Assembly (NCBI GenBank): GCA_903927615.1
Contig: CAIYNU010000011.1
Location: 1 to 64,000, forward strand
Direction: 5' to 3'
DNA: 64,000 nt
From: an uncultured Rhodospirillales bacterium
Lineage (GTDB): Bacteria; Pseudomonadota; Alphaproteobacteria; Azospirillales; Azospirillaceae
The position numbers and the translations under genes are program-made. A model generated the notes under the pieces. The model made no database searches. It had not been told where the DNA came from and worked only from the letters and a program-made list of their open reading frames with translations. Numbering within the stretch: position 1 is the stretch's first letter; each line of letters starts with the position of its first letter. Of the stretch, positions 56,675 to 64,000 are shown piece by piece.

Positions 56675-59600
56675 GTGCCTCACTATGCTGCTTCGCTGGT
56701 TCGCGCGCTGACGGGCTGTCGGCGGGCGAGCAAGCCCTGCTCCTTTCATTCTGGCGGCGTTTCGATCGAACCCGTGGTTGACCTCTGTGACGTGCGTGCT
56801 CAGGACCGGGTCGGGTGCTCCCGATGGCGGAGCTTGGTCTACGTTATGCTTCTGGCCATGGTGTCGTTGGTTGCGTTGGTGTTTTCCCTAAGACAGAACA
56901 GTTGGGAAGATAACGGCCATCAACGTATCATTGCTGAAGAGCAGGCGATCGGCGTCACTATGGTGGTCGCGACTAAAGTCGCCGATGGTCTTGGCGATCT
57001 CCGGCGATTCCTTGACCGGCTGGCGGTGATGGCGGCGCCGGGGTTAGTCCCGTTGCGCGACATGATGGACCGTTTGCCGTTGGACCGGGCGATGGTCCGG
57101 GGCTTGGTGCTGCTGGATGAAACCGGGGCGGTGACGGCTGGCGTCGGTGCGACGGACTGGGTGTCGTCGGCGGCACCCGGACGTCTCTTGCTTGCGGCGG
57201 CGTCCGCGCCGCCGGGCGGCGTGGCCCTGACCAGCCTGGCGCCCGGAACGGCGGTGTTAACCCGTGTTGTGACGGCGGCTGACGGCGGCACGGTCGGGGT
57301 CATTGCCGTCGCGTTGGACTTGGGGATGGTGCGCGGGGCGCTGGAGGGTTTGCCCGGGATCGCGAACCGGCAAGTGCTGGTGTTCGACCAGACGGGGGCG
57401 GTGCTGTTTCGGGATGGTGCCCGGGAGGGCGCCCGATTCGCCGCGCTTGAGGTGGCACGCCTGTTGAGTGCGGCGCCCCGGTCGGGCCGGCCGGTGGTGA
57501 CGTGGGCGGCACTGGGCAATGCCGACGAGAGCTTGGAGGTAATGGTCCATCTGGCCGATTTCCCCGTGTTGGTGGCCGTGGACTGGCCGACCGAAGCCCT
57601 GGCCGCCCATCGGCGCGCACGGGCCTGGCATAACTGGCTGGTCGGGGTCGGGGTCGGTTTGCTGCTGATTGGTTTATCCGTCCTGCACATCCGGGAGCAG
57701 GGACGCGCCCGGCGGGCCTTGCAGCGACGGGTTCGGGAACGGACCGAGGAGTTGGCTCAAGTCAACGGGCGGTTGGTCGATGCCGAGCGGATTGCTCATC
57801 TTGGCCATTGGGAACGCGACCTGGCCACCGGCCAGGGGATTTGGTCGACCGAGACCTTTCGCATCTTTGGCCTGCCGATTGGTTCGGCCTCACCCGACTT
57901 CGACCGGTTCCTGGCCTGCCTGCACGAAGACGACCGGGAGACGGCGCGTCGGAGGCGCATGGAGGTAGGCGCGGGCAAAGACGGTTACGAGGCGCGTTAC
58001 CGGGTAGTCCGTCCCGACGGCGGCATTCGCCACATCCATACCCAGGCCGAGGTGGTTCGGGATGGTCACGGTCGGGCGGTGCGCCTGATGGGGACCACGC
58101 TGGATATTACCGATCTGGTCGAAGCGGAATCAAAGCTGCGGGAAAACGAGCAAAAATATCGCACCGTATTTGAAGTCGCGCATGAAGCCATCTGTCTGTT
58201 GGATATGGATCGTTACGCCATTCTGGAGGCCAACCAGGCCGCCCGGCGCATCTATGGTTATAGCGGTGACGAGTTTCGCGACCTGACCATTACCGACCTG
58301 TCCGCGGAGCCTGAGCGCACCCTGGAGACGGTGCGGGCTGGCTTGGCGTTTGTGGCGCTCCGCCGCCATCGGCGCAAGGACGGCCGGGAAATCTATGTGG
58401 AAGTCAATTTGGCGCGTGCGCCGGTGGGGGAGCGCACGCTGCTGGTGATGGCAGTGCGGGACGTCACCGAACGGGTGGCGACCGAGACCCGGCTGGCCAC
58501 GGCCAAGGCGCGACTGATCGAAGCGGAACGGATCGGCCATCTGGGCCACTGGGAATGGCTGCCGCTTCAGGATAGCCATTTCTGGTCCGAAGAACTGTAT
58601 CGCATCTTTGGGGTGTCCAGGGACAAAATACAACCGGGTTGGTTGACTTTGCTTGATCGGCTTCATCCGGACGAGCGGGTGGCGGTGTCGTCGTTACCTG
58701 AGATGATGGCGGGCGGCAATGTTCCGGTCGCCCGGGAAGTGCGGGTGGTCAGGCCCGATGGCGAGGTGCGAAGGGTTCATGTAACCCTGGAGGTTACGAG
58801 AAATGCCGCCGGCATGATCACCTGTGTCTTTGGGACTGCCCTGGATATTTCGGACCGGTATGCCGCTCAGCAGGCGTTGCTGGAGAGTCACGCCTCGCTG
58901 TCGGCGGTGATCAACGCCACCGAGCATGACATGGTGCTGTTGGTCAATCCCGACGGTAACGTCACGGTGGCCAACGGTAAGTTCGCTGAAATTTATGGCC
59001 GGCCGGTCGCGGAAATCATCGGCCAGCGGCTTGAAGCATTCATGCCCGTCGACGCGGCCCGGCGCTGGCAGGCCTTGTTCGATCAAGTGGCGGCGACCGG
59101 GGCTTCGGTTCACCTGGAAGAAACCGTTCAGGGCGAGGCGGCCGGGGCCGAACTGATCTTCGATACCCATTGCGCCCCAGCCCCCGGGCCGGACGGCCGC
59201 CCGATCGGCGTGGCGGTGTTCGCCCGCAACATCACCAGCCGCAAGCGTGTCGAGAACAATCTGCGGAAGCTCAATCGGGCCATCGAACAGACGCCACTAT
59301 CGGTCGTTATCACTGACCTTGACGGCTTCATCGAATACGTGAACCCCCATTTTACTGCTGCTACGGGTTATCGGGCCGACGAAGTGATCGGACGGAATTC
59401 GCGCCTCTTCAAGTCCGGTTACACGTCCCCTTCGGAGTACCGGGTGATGTGGCGCGTTATCGCCGCGGGTGATGTCTGGCATGGCGAGTTCCATAATCGT
59501 CGTCGGGACGGTCAGCTCTTTTGGGAACGGGCAACCATCGCGCCGGTGCGCAATGATCAGGGGGCGGTCACCCATTATGTCGCCATCAAAGAAGATATCA

Positions 59601-60403
59601 CCGAGCGAAAGCGGGTGGAAAATGAGTTGCTGACGGCCAAAGAGCGAGCCGAAGCTGCAAATATTGCCAAATCGCAGTTTCTTGCCACGGTCAGTCATGA
59701 GTTGCGTACACCGTTGAACGCTATTATCGGCTTTTCCGACTGTATTCTGACCGCACCGTTCGGGCCGATCGGCGATGGTCGCTATCAGAAGTATGTGGAA
59801 AATATTTTCGAGGCGGGAAACCATCTCTTGAAGCTGATTAACGACATTATTGATTTGGCTAATGCCGAATCCGGTACCTTTGAATTGGTCGAAACCATTG
59901 TTGATCCGCAAATGGAAATCAACGAAGCGGTCGCCGCGGTGGCCGAAACGGCGCGTCTGCGGGGCTTGACCATCGAGGTGCATATGCCCCGAGACCTGCC
60001 GCTGCTGTGCGCCGATCCGCGGGCGATCCGCGGGATTGCCGGCAACTTGCTGTCCAACGCCGTGAAATTCACGCCGCACAACGGCGACATTGCGATTTCG
60101 GCCGGGCTTGACGAAACCGGTTTGTTCATCCTGCGGGTCGCTGACACCGGGATTGGCATTCCGGCCGATCAACTCGACCATGTCCTTCAGCCATTCCATC
60201 AACTTTCCGGCGACTTTGCCCGGGAACATGATGGCACCGGGTTAGGGCTGGCGTTATCCCGCTCGCTGGCGGAGCTTCACGGGGGGCATCTGGAAATCGA
60301 GAGTACACCCGGTGTCGGAACCACCGTCACTGTTCGCTTCCCCAAGAGTCGGGTGTACCGGCCGGGGAAAGACCCGATGCCGGCGCTCACCGGTCTGGTC
60401 TGA
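56675..60403 (+). CDS. Membrane PAS-rich sensor histidine kinase
   Basis: A protein of up to 1242 residues. Two membrane helices (VYVMLLAMVSLVALVFSL and WLVGVGVGLLLIGLSVL) flank a periplasmic domain of about 250 residues. About five PAS domains follow, for example GHWERDLATGQGIWSTETFR and GHWEWLPLQDSHFWSEELYR. The kinase core is FLATVSHELRTPLNAIIGFS, GNLLSNAVKFTP, VADTGIGIP and GTGLGLALSRSL. There is no receiver, so it phosphorylates an unlinked regulator. The GTG at 56675 is uncertain; a later start before the first helix is possible. Confidence 0.9.
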   Translation: MPHYAASLVRALTGCRRASKPCSFHSGGVSIEPVVDLCDVRAQDRVGCSRWRSLVYVMLLAMVSLVALVFSLRQNSWEDNGHQRIIAEEQAIGVTMVVATKVADGLGDLRRFLDRLAVMAAPGLVPLRDMMDRLPLDRAMVRGLVLLDETGAVTAGVGATDWVSSAAPGRLLLAAASAPPGGVALTSLAPGTAVLTRVVTAADGGTVGVIAVALDLGMVRGALEGLPGIANRQVLVFDQTGAVLFRDGAREGARFAALEVARLLSAAPRSGRPVVTWAALGNADESLEVMVHLADFPVLVAVDWPTEALAAHRRARAWHNWLVGVGVGLLLIGLSVLHIREQGRARRALQRRVRERTEELAQVNGRLVDAERIAHLGHWERDLATGQGIWSTETFRIFGLPIGSASPDFDRFLACLHEDDRETARRRRMEVGAGKDGYEARYRVVRPDGGIRHIHTQAEVVRDGHGRAVRLMGTTLDITDLVEAESKLRENEQKYRTVFEVAHEAICLLDMDRYAILEANQAARRIYGYSGDEFRDLTITDLSAEPERTLETVRAGLAFVALRRHRRKDGREIYVEVNLARAPVGERTLLVMAVRDVTERVATETRLATAKARLIEAERIGHLGHWEWLPLQDSHFWSEELYRIFGVSRDKIQPGWLTLLDRLHPDERVAVSSLPEMMAGGNVPVAREVRVVRPDGEVRRVHVTLEVTRNAAGMITCVFGTALDISDRYAAQQALLESHASLSAVINATEHDMVLLVNPDGNVTVANGKFAEIYGRPVAEIIGQRLEAFMPVDAARRWQALFDQVAATGASVHLEETVQGEAAGAELIFDTHCAPAPGPDGRPIGVAVFARNITSRKRVENNLRKLNRAIEQTPLSVVITDLDGFIEYVNPHFTAATGYRADEVIGRNSRLFKSGYTSPSEYRVMWRVIAAGDVWHGEFHNRRRDGQLFWERATIAPVRNDQGAVTHYVAIKEDITERKRVENELLTAKERAEAANIAKSQFLATVSHELRTPLNAIIGFSDCILTAPFGPIGDGRYQKYVENIFEAGNHLLKLINDIIDLANAESGTFELVETIVDPQMEINEAVAAVAETARLRGLTIEVHMPRDLPLLCADPRAIRGIAGNLLSNAVKFTPHNGDIAISAGLDETGLFILRVADTGIGIPADQLDHVLQPFHQLSGDFAREHDGTGLGLALSRSLAELHGGHLEIESTPGVGTTVTVRFPKSRVYRPGKDPMPALTGLV

Positions 60404-60492
60404 TATCGCTTGCGATCGCGGGCGGTCTGAGTAGAGTTTGCCGGATTAAGTCCGGCGCGCCAGCGTCGTTGGCGCAGGGGAGAGCGGCAAGG

Positions 60493-62409
60493 ATGTCTGA
60501 GAAGCAGGAAGGTGCCCAGGGCGACGCGCTGCCGCCCGGTTATCAGCTTCGGAACTTTCGCCTGGTCAGAGTTCTGGGGCGGGGTGGTTTTGGCATCACC
60601 TACCGGGCGGAAGACACCAGGCGCGGTGGCTTTGTCGCGATCAAGGAATTTATGCCAACCGCTTTCGCCGGCCGTGACGGTGCCACCGTGCGGTCCTATT
60701 CGCCCGAGGGCAAGCAGGAGTTTAACCGTTTTCTGCAAAGGTTCTTCGACGAAGCGACGACCATGCTGCGGTTTGGCCATCTGGACAATATCGTCAATGT
60801 CCGGGGTTATTTCGAAGCGAACGGCACCGGTTATATCGTGATGGATTTCGAGACCGGCCCCAGTCTTGAGCGCCTGCTGACTGATCTTGGGCGGCCGACC
60901 ACCGAAACCGAGGCCCGGGCGATCCTGCTGCCGCTGCTCGATGACCTGGAAGAGGTGCATGCGACGGGCTTTCTCCATCGCGATATCAAGCCCCAGAATA
61001 TCATTATCCGGGCTGATGGCTCTCCGGTGCTGATCGACTTCGGCGCCGCCCGTTTCGCGGCCAGCGAGGTGGCGGAACAAGCCATGACCGCTTTCGTCAG
61101 TGCCGGCTACACCCCTTGGGAACAGTATTCGCGCGACGGTCATCAAGGGGCCTGGAGCGACCTTTACGCGCTGGGCGCGACCGCTTACCGGATGGTCACC
61201 GGCAACAAGCCGCCGGATTGCCTGCAACGGCGAATGTTCCGCGACCGTTATCTCAGCGTGACCCAGGCGGTCCCGTCCGGTCGGTACAGTCCTGGCTTTC
61301 TGGCCGCCATTGACTGGGTGCTGCGGCTGGAACCGGACCAGCGACCCCAAACCGCGGCGGCGTGGCGAGCGGCTTTTGAGTCCGGACGGGTGGTGGTGGA
61401 ACCGCCGGCGGTGCCCGCCCCACCGGAATCGGCCAAACCCGAGCCGCCCAAACCCGAGCCCGCCAAACCCTTGGGCCAGACCGAACGGGTCGCGGCGGAG
61501 GCGGAGACCTTTATCGCGCCGCGTGTTCCGACCGGACAAGATACGGCCGTGTCGACCCGGGTTCGCCCCACCGTGGCGGCGGTGTCCCGGCCGCCGGTGC
61601 GCCTGCTTGCCGGGACATGGCCCCAACCCCAGTCGGTGTTCCGGGATTTTTGTGCCGACGGTAGCGAGTGTTCGGATTTTCCCGAAATGGTGGTGGTTCC
61701 CAAGGGCACCTTTCTGATGGGCTCTGGGGTGAAAGAGCCCGAGCGGTTGGTCCAGGAAGGACCGCAGCATCCGGTGCTGATCGGTACCGATTTCGCGGTC
61801 GGGCGGTATACCGTTACGTTTGCCGAATGGGATGCTTGCGTCGCCGATGGCGGCGGCAATGGCCATCAGCCGTCTGATGCCGGCTGGGGTCGGGGTCGCC
61901 GTCCGGTGATCAATGTCAGTTGGCATGATGCTCAGGCTTACGTGCAGTGGCTGAGGCAAAAGACCGGAAAACGATATAGATTGTTGAGCGAAGCCGAATG
62001 GGAATATGCAGCGCGCGCTGGAACCCGGACTCCGTTTTGGTGGGGCAGCACCATTACCCCGAGACAGGCGAATTATGACGGCACCAGCGCCTATAATGGG
62101 GGAGATCGGGGGATGTTTCGCCAGAAGACGGTGGATGTCGGAAGTTTCCGGCCCAATCCGTTCGGCCTGTGCGAGATGGCCGGCAATGTCTGGCAGTGGG
62201 TTGAGGATAGTTGGCACAACGATTACAAGGGCGCGCCGAACGACGGCAGCGTCTGGACCGCGGGCGGGAGCGGCACCGCCCGGGTGGTTCGCGGCGGCTG
62301 TTGGTACTTTGTCCCCAGCGGATTGCGCTCGGCTTACCGCTTCAGCGGCACCGCCGACGTTCGCAGCGGCGACATCGGGTTTCGGGTCGCCAGGGATTTG
62401 TCGCCCTGA
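60493..62409 (+). CDS. Ser/Thr protein kinase fused to an FGE-sulfatase (C-type-lectin-fold) domain
   Basis: A 638-residue protein. Kinase motifs are GRGGFG, Lys51 in VAIKE, LHRDIKPQN with Asp164, and IDFGAAR. A Pro/Glu/Lys-rich linker (about 305-385) leads to an FGE-type domain (about 395-638) with [52 protein letters not shown] and EMAGNVWQWVEDSW. The end, RGGCWYFVPSGLRSAYR through GFRVA, has the layout of variable regions in diversity-generating retroelement targets, but ordinary FGE proteins end similarly. GGAG lies upstream of the ATG at 60493. The FGE domain is nearly the same as that of the next gene. Confidence 0.93.
   Translation: MSEKQEGAQGDALPPGYQLRNFRLVRVLGRGGFGITYRAEDTRRGGFVAIKEFMPTAFAGRDGATVRSYSPEGKQEFNRFLQRFFDEATTMLRFGHLDNIVNVRGYFEANGTGYIVMDFETGPSLERLLTDLGRPTTETEARAILLPLLDDLEEVHATGFLHRDIKPQNIIIRADGSPVLIDFGAARFAASEVAEQAMTAFVSAGYTPWEQYSRDGHQGAWSDLYALGATAYRMVTGNKPPDCLQRRMFRDRYLSVTQAVPSGRYSPGFLAAIDWVLRLEPDQRPQTAAAWRAAFESGRVVVEPPAVPAPPESAKPEPPKPEPAKPLGQTERVAAEAETFIAPRVPTGQDTAVSTRVRPTVAAVSRPPVRLLAGTWPQPQSVFRDFCADGSECSDFPEMVVVPKGTFLMGSGVKEPERLVQEGPQHPVLIGTDFAVGRYTVTFAEWDACVADGGGNGHQPSDAGWGRGRRPVINVSWHDAQAYVQWLRQKTGKRYRLLSEAEWEYAARAGTRTPFWWGSTITPRQANYDGTSAYNGGDRGMFRQKTVDVGSFRPNPFGLCEMAGNVWQWVEDSWHNDYKGAPNDGSVWTAGGSGTARVVRGGCWYFVPSGLRSAYRFSGTADVRSGDIGFRVARDLSP
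62285..62400 (+). other. Candidate variable region of a diversity-generating retroelement
   Basis: The last part of the FGE domain, after RGGCW, has codons that could come from AAC/AAT templates by adenine mutation: TAC, TTT, GTC, then AGC, then TAC, TTC, AGC, GGC, then GTT, AGC, GGC, GAC. The constant frame LRSA and IGFRVAR lies between and after them. No template repeat or reverse transcriptase lies in the window, so this is a hypothesis. Confidence 0.35.
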
Positions 62410-62586
62410 TGTGTTGTGGAAGCGCCCCCATGTCCTGACCGGCGTGTCGGGGTTGCGCGTGGTGAGGCATATCGGAGTAGGTATAAGAGTGAAAAAGTAG
62501 AAGGTCGAGGTGATCTTCAGCCGGAAAGGCTTGATCCCTGGCTGACTTCGGGTTACGCACGTCCCAAAGCCAGCAGGGACAAAACA

Positions 62587-64000
62587 ATGAGGCGTGTGGC
62601 TCTTGTGGTCGGCAACGGCGCCTATCAGGCGGCACCGGCCTTGGCCAATCCGAAGAACGATGCCGAGGCGGTGGCGAAGGTTCTGACGTCTTTGGATTTT
62701 GAAGTCGATTTGGTGGTGGATGCCGACCGGGTTGGTTTGGAGAAAGCGATCCTGCGATTTGCCAAACTGTCCGAGGCCGATGCCGGATTGTTCTTTTATG
62801 CGGGCCACGGCCTCCAGGTAAACGGTCATAACTATCTGATGCCGGTCGATGCGGAGATCGAGAGCGAACAGGATTTGTTGTTCGCCGCCATCGAAGTTGC
62901 AAAGGTGCTGCGACTGATAGAACGGGTATCGCCGATCAAACTGGTGGTGTTGGACGCCTGCCGCGACAACCCCATAGCGCGAACCCTGGCTGCCCGGATG
63001 GGCACCCGATCCATTTTGGTCGGTCGGGGCCTGTCCCGCATGGATGATGCTCCGAAGGGGACGTTGATCGTGTACTCGACGGCGCCGGGTGAGGTGGCCG
63101 AGGACGGAGCGGGGGCGAACAGCTCGTTCACGGCGGCCCTGGTCAAGCACTTGCCGACGCCGGGATTGTCGGTCCATCAGGTGCTGATCCAGGTTCGCCG
63201 GTCGGTGATGGACGCCACCCGCAACCAGCAGGTGCCGTGGGAACATTCGTCACTGACCAGTGACTTTTATTTCGTCAAGTCGCTACCGCTGAAGGTTGAC
63301 CCGGTGCCAAAGTCGGCACCGACCGTGGAATCGGAACTGCTCTTTTGGCAGACCATCAAGGATAGTGCCAATCCGGCAGACTTCCAGGCCTATCTCAAGC
63401 AGTTTCCCAATGGTACCTTTGCCGATCTGGCGCGTATCCGGATGGGCTCGAAGCGTCAGTATACGGTCCATTCGCCCGTCCTCCGAGCGGTCCCGACCCA
63501 ACCGGGCCAAGTGTTTTGGGAAGTTCCCAACGGCCCCGGGATGGTGGTGATTCCGGCCGGACGTTTCATGATGGGCTCGTCGGAGGGTGAGGAGGGCGGG
63601 TTGGAGGAGGAACGTCCCCGACAACGGGTCATCATCGCCCGCCCGTTTGCGCTTGGCATTTATCCCGTGACGTTCGACCAATGGGACGCCTGTGTTGCGG
63701 ATGGGGGCGGTAACGGCTATTCGCCAGCCGATGAAGGGTGGGGTCGGGGCCGGCGTCCGGTCATCCATGTCTCTTGGAACGAGGCTCAGGCTTATCTTCA
63801 ATGGCTGAACGGCAAAGTCGAACCGACCGGGAAGGAAGGGCCTTATCGCCTGCCCAGTGAGGCGGAATGGGAGTACGCGGCCAGGGCAGGAACGACGACC
63901 CGGTATTGGTGGGGCGATGACAAAGGTCGAAACATGGCCAATTGCATTGGCGGCGGCAGTCCGTGGGACGGCAAGCAGACCGCGCCCGTCGGGAGTTTTA
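62587..64000 (+). CDS. Caspase-like (peptidase C14) protein with FGE domain, cut by the window end
   Basis: An open frame of 471 codons running off the right edge. Residues 1-230 form a metacaspase-type domain with catalytic His74 in FYAGHGLQ and Cys125 in [10 protein letters not shown] short helical linker ([20 protein letters not shown]) follows, then an FGE domain with [38 protein letters not shown] and [18 protein letters not shown] lies seven bases before the ATG. It follows the kinase-FGE gene by 177 bases and shares its lectin-like domain, so protease and kinase probably sense the same type of ligand or act together. Confidence 0.92.
   Translation, partial: MRRVALVVGNGAYQAAPALANPKNDAEAVAKVLTSLDFEVDLVVDADRVGLEKAILRFAKLSEADAGLFFYAGHGLQVNGHNYLMPVDAEIESEQDLLFAAIEVAKVLRLIERVSPIKLVVLDACRDNPIARTLAARMGTRSILVGRGLSRMDDAPKGTLIVYSTAPGEVAEDGAGANSSFTAALVKHLPTPGLSVHQVLIQVRRSVMDATRNQQVPWEHSSLTSDFYFVKSLPLKVDPVPKSAPTVESELLFWQTIKDSANPADFQAYLKQFPNGTFADLARIRMGSKRQYTVHSPVLRAVPTQPGQVFWEVPNGPGMVVIPAGRFMMGSSEGEEGGLEEERPRQRVIIARPFALGIYPVTFDQWDACVADGGGNGYSPADEGWGRGRRPVIHVSWNEAQAYLQWLNGKVEPTGKEGPYRLPSEAEWEYAARAGTTTRYWWGDDKGRNMANCIGGGSPWDGKQTAPVGSF

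Noticed and set aside
62410-62586. Template repeat or retroelement parts between the two FGE genes
   Set aside because: The 177-base gap has no copy of the FGE 3' end and no reverse-transcriptase coding potential.
60277-63246. 989-codon minus-strand open frame
   Set aside because: It is antisense to the FGE effector genes, which have full catalytic motifs and ribosome binding sites.

Overview
The window is GC-rich, densely coded chromosomal DNA of an alphaproteobacterium, most likely a member of the Rhodospirillales. Pointers are the ethylmalonyl-CoA-pathway enzyme methylsuccinyl-CoA dehydrogenase, an ECF sigma/ChrR pair, an IalB-family protein, many signalling proteins and sigma-54-type flagellar promoters. 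The genus cannot be fixed from the sequence. No rRNA, prophage, intact insertion sequence or CRISPR array was seen; there is one tRNA (Thr, anticodon UGU).

Layout. 0.4-4.0 kb: tRNA-Thr, a membrane PAS-GGDEF-EAL protein and a Nudix hydrolase whose last codons lie in a palindromic repeat. 4.3-11 kb, all minus strand: a sulfur locus with an O-acetylhomoserine/O-acetylserine sulfhydrylase, an alpha/beta hydrolase, a rhodanese, a family 2A (SrpI-type) encapsulin shell, a cysteine desulfurase with a long disordered N-terminal extension, and serine O-acetyltransferase. 11.4-14.8 kb: a PaaK-like CoA ligase, a broken IS remnant, a class I amidotransferase hydrolase and panD. 14.9-21.6 kb: a late flagellar block (flgE, flgK, flgL, flgN-like and a divergent second FlgK) with two sigma-54-type promoters. 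21.7-26.7 kb: upp, a lytic transglycosylase, mcd, a resolvase-fold protein lacking catalytic residues and a lipoprotein. 26.6-32 kb, minus strand: a LuxC-like reductase, a GATase, hemN and an SRPBCC/zinc-ribbon/nucleotide-cyclase fusion. 32.3-38 kb: a Ser/Thr kinase with Sel1 repeats, a GT-C-like membrane protein, a small membrane protein, a pentameric ligand-gated ion channel homologue, and a GDT1-family exporter behind a yybP-ykoY (manganese) riboswitch. 38.4-45.8 kb: pgk, two histidine kinases and an AT-rich membrane-protein gene. 46-51.7 kb, minus strand: rpe, tkt, an LptF/G permease, a heptosyltransferase-like GT9 and a response regulator. 51.9-56.6 kb: two rRNA methyltransferase genes, ialB, and the ECF sigma/ChrR pair. 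56.7-64 kb: a large PAS kinase, a Ser/Thr kinase-FGE protein and a caspase-FGE protein cut by the window end.

Two systems stand out. The first is a complete encapsulin sulfur locus: the desulfurase is the expected cargo, the rhodanese a plausible sulfur relay, and the acetyltransferase and sulfhydrylase could rebuild cysteine or homocysteine from the released sulfur. The second is a pair of neighbouring proteins that join a kinase or a caspase-like protease to near-identical FGE/C-type-lectin-fold domains. This layout recalls effector-plus-lectin conflict systems, some of which are diversified by retroelements; the kinase paralogue at 32.3 kb carries Sel1 repeats in place of the lectin domain. 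Dispersed palindromic repeats sit at the 3' ends of several genes.
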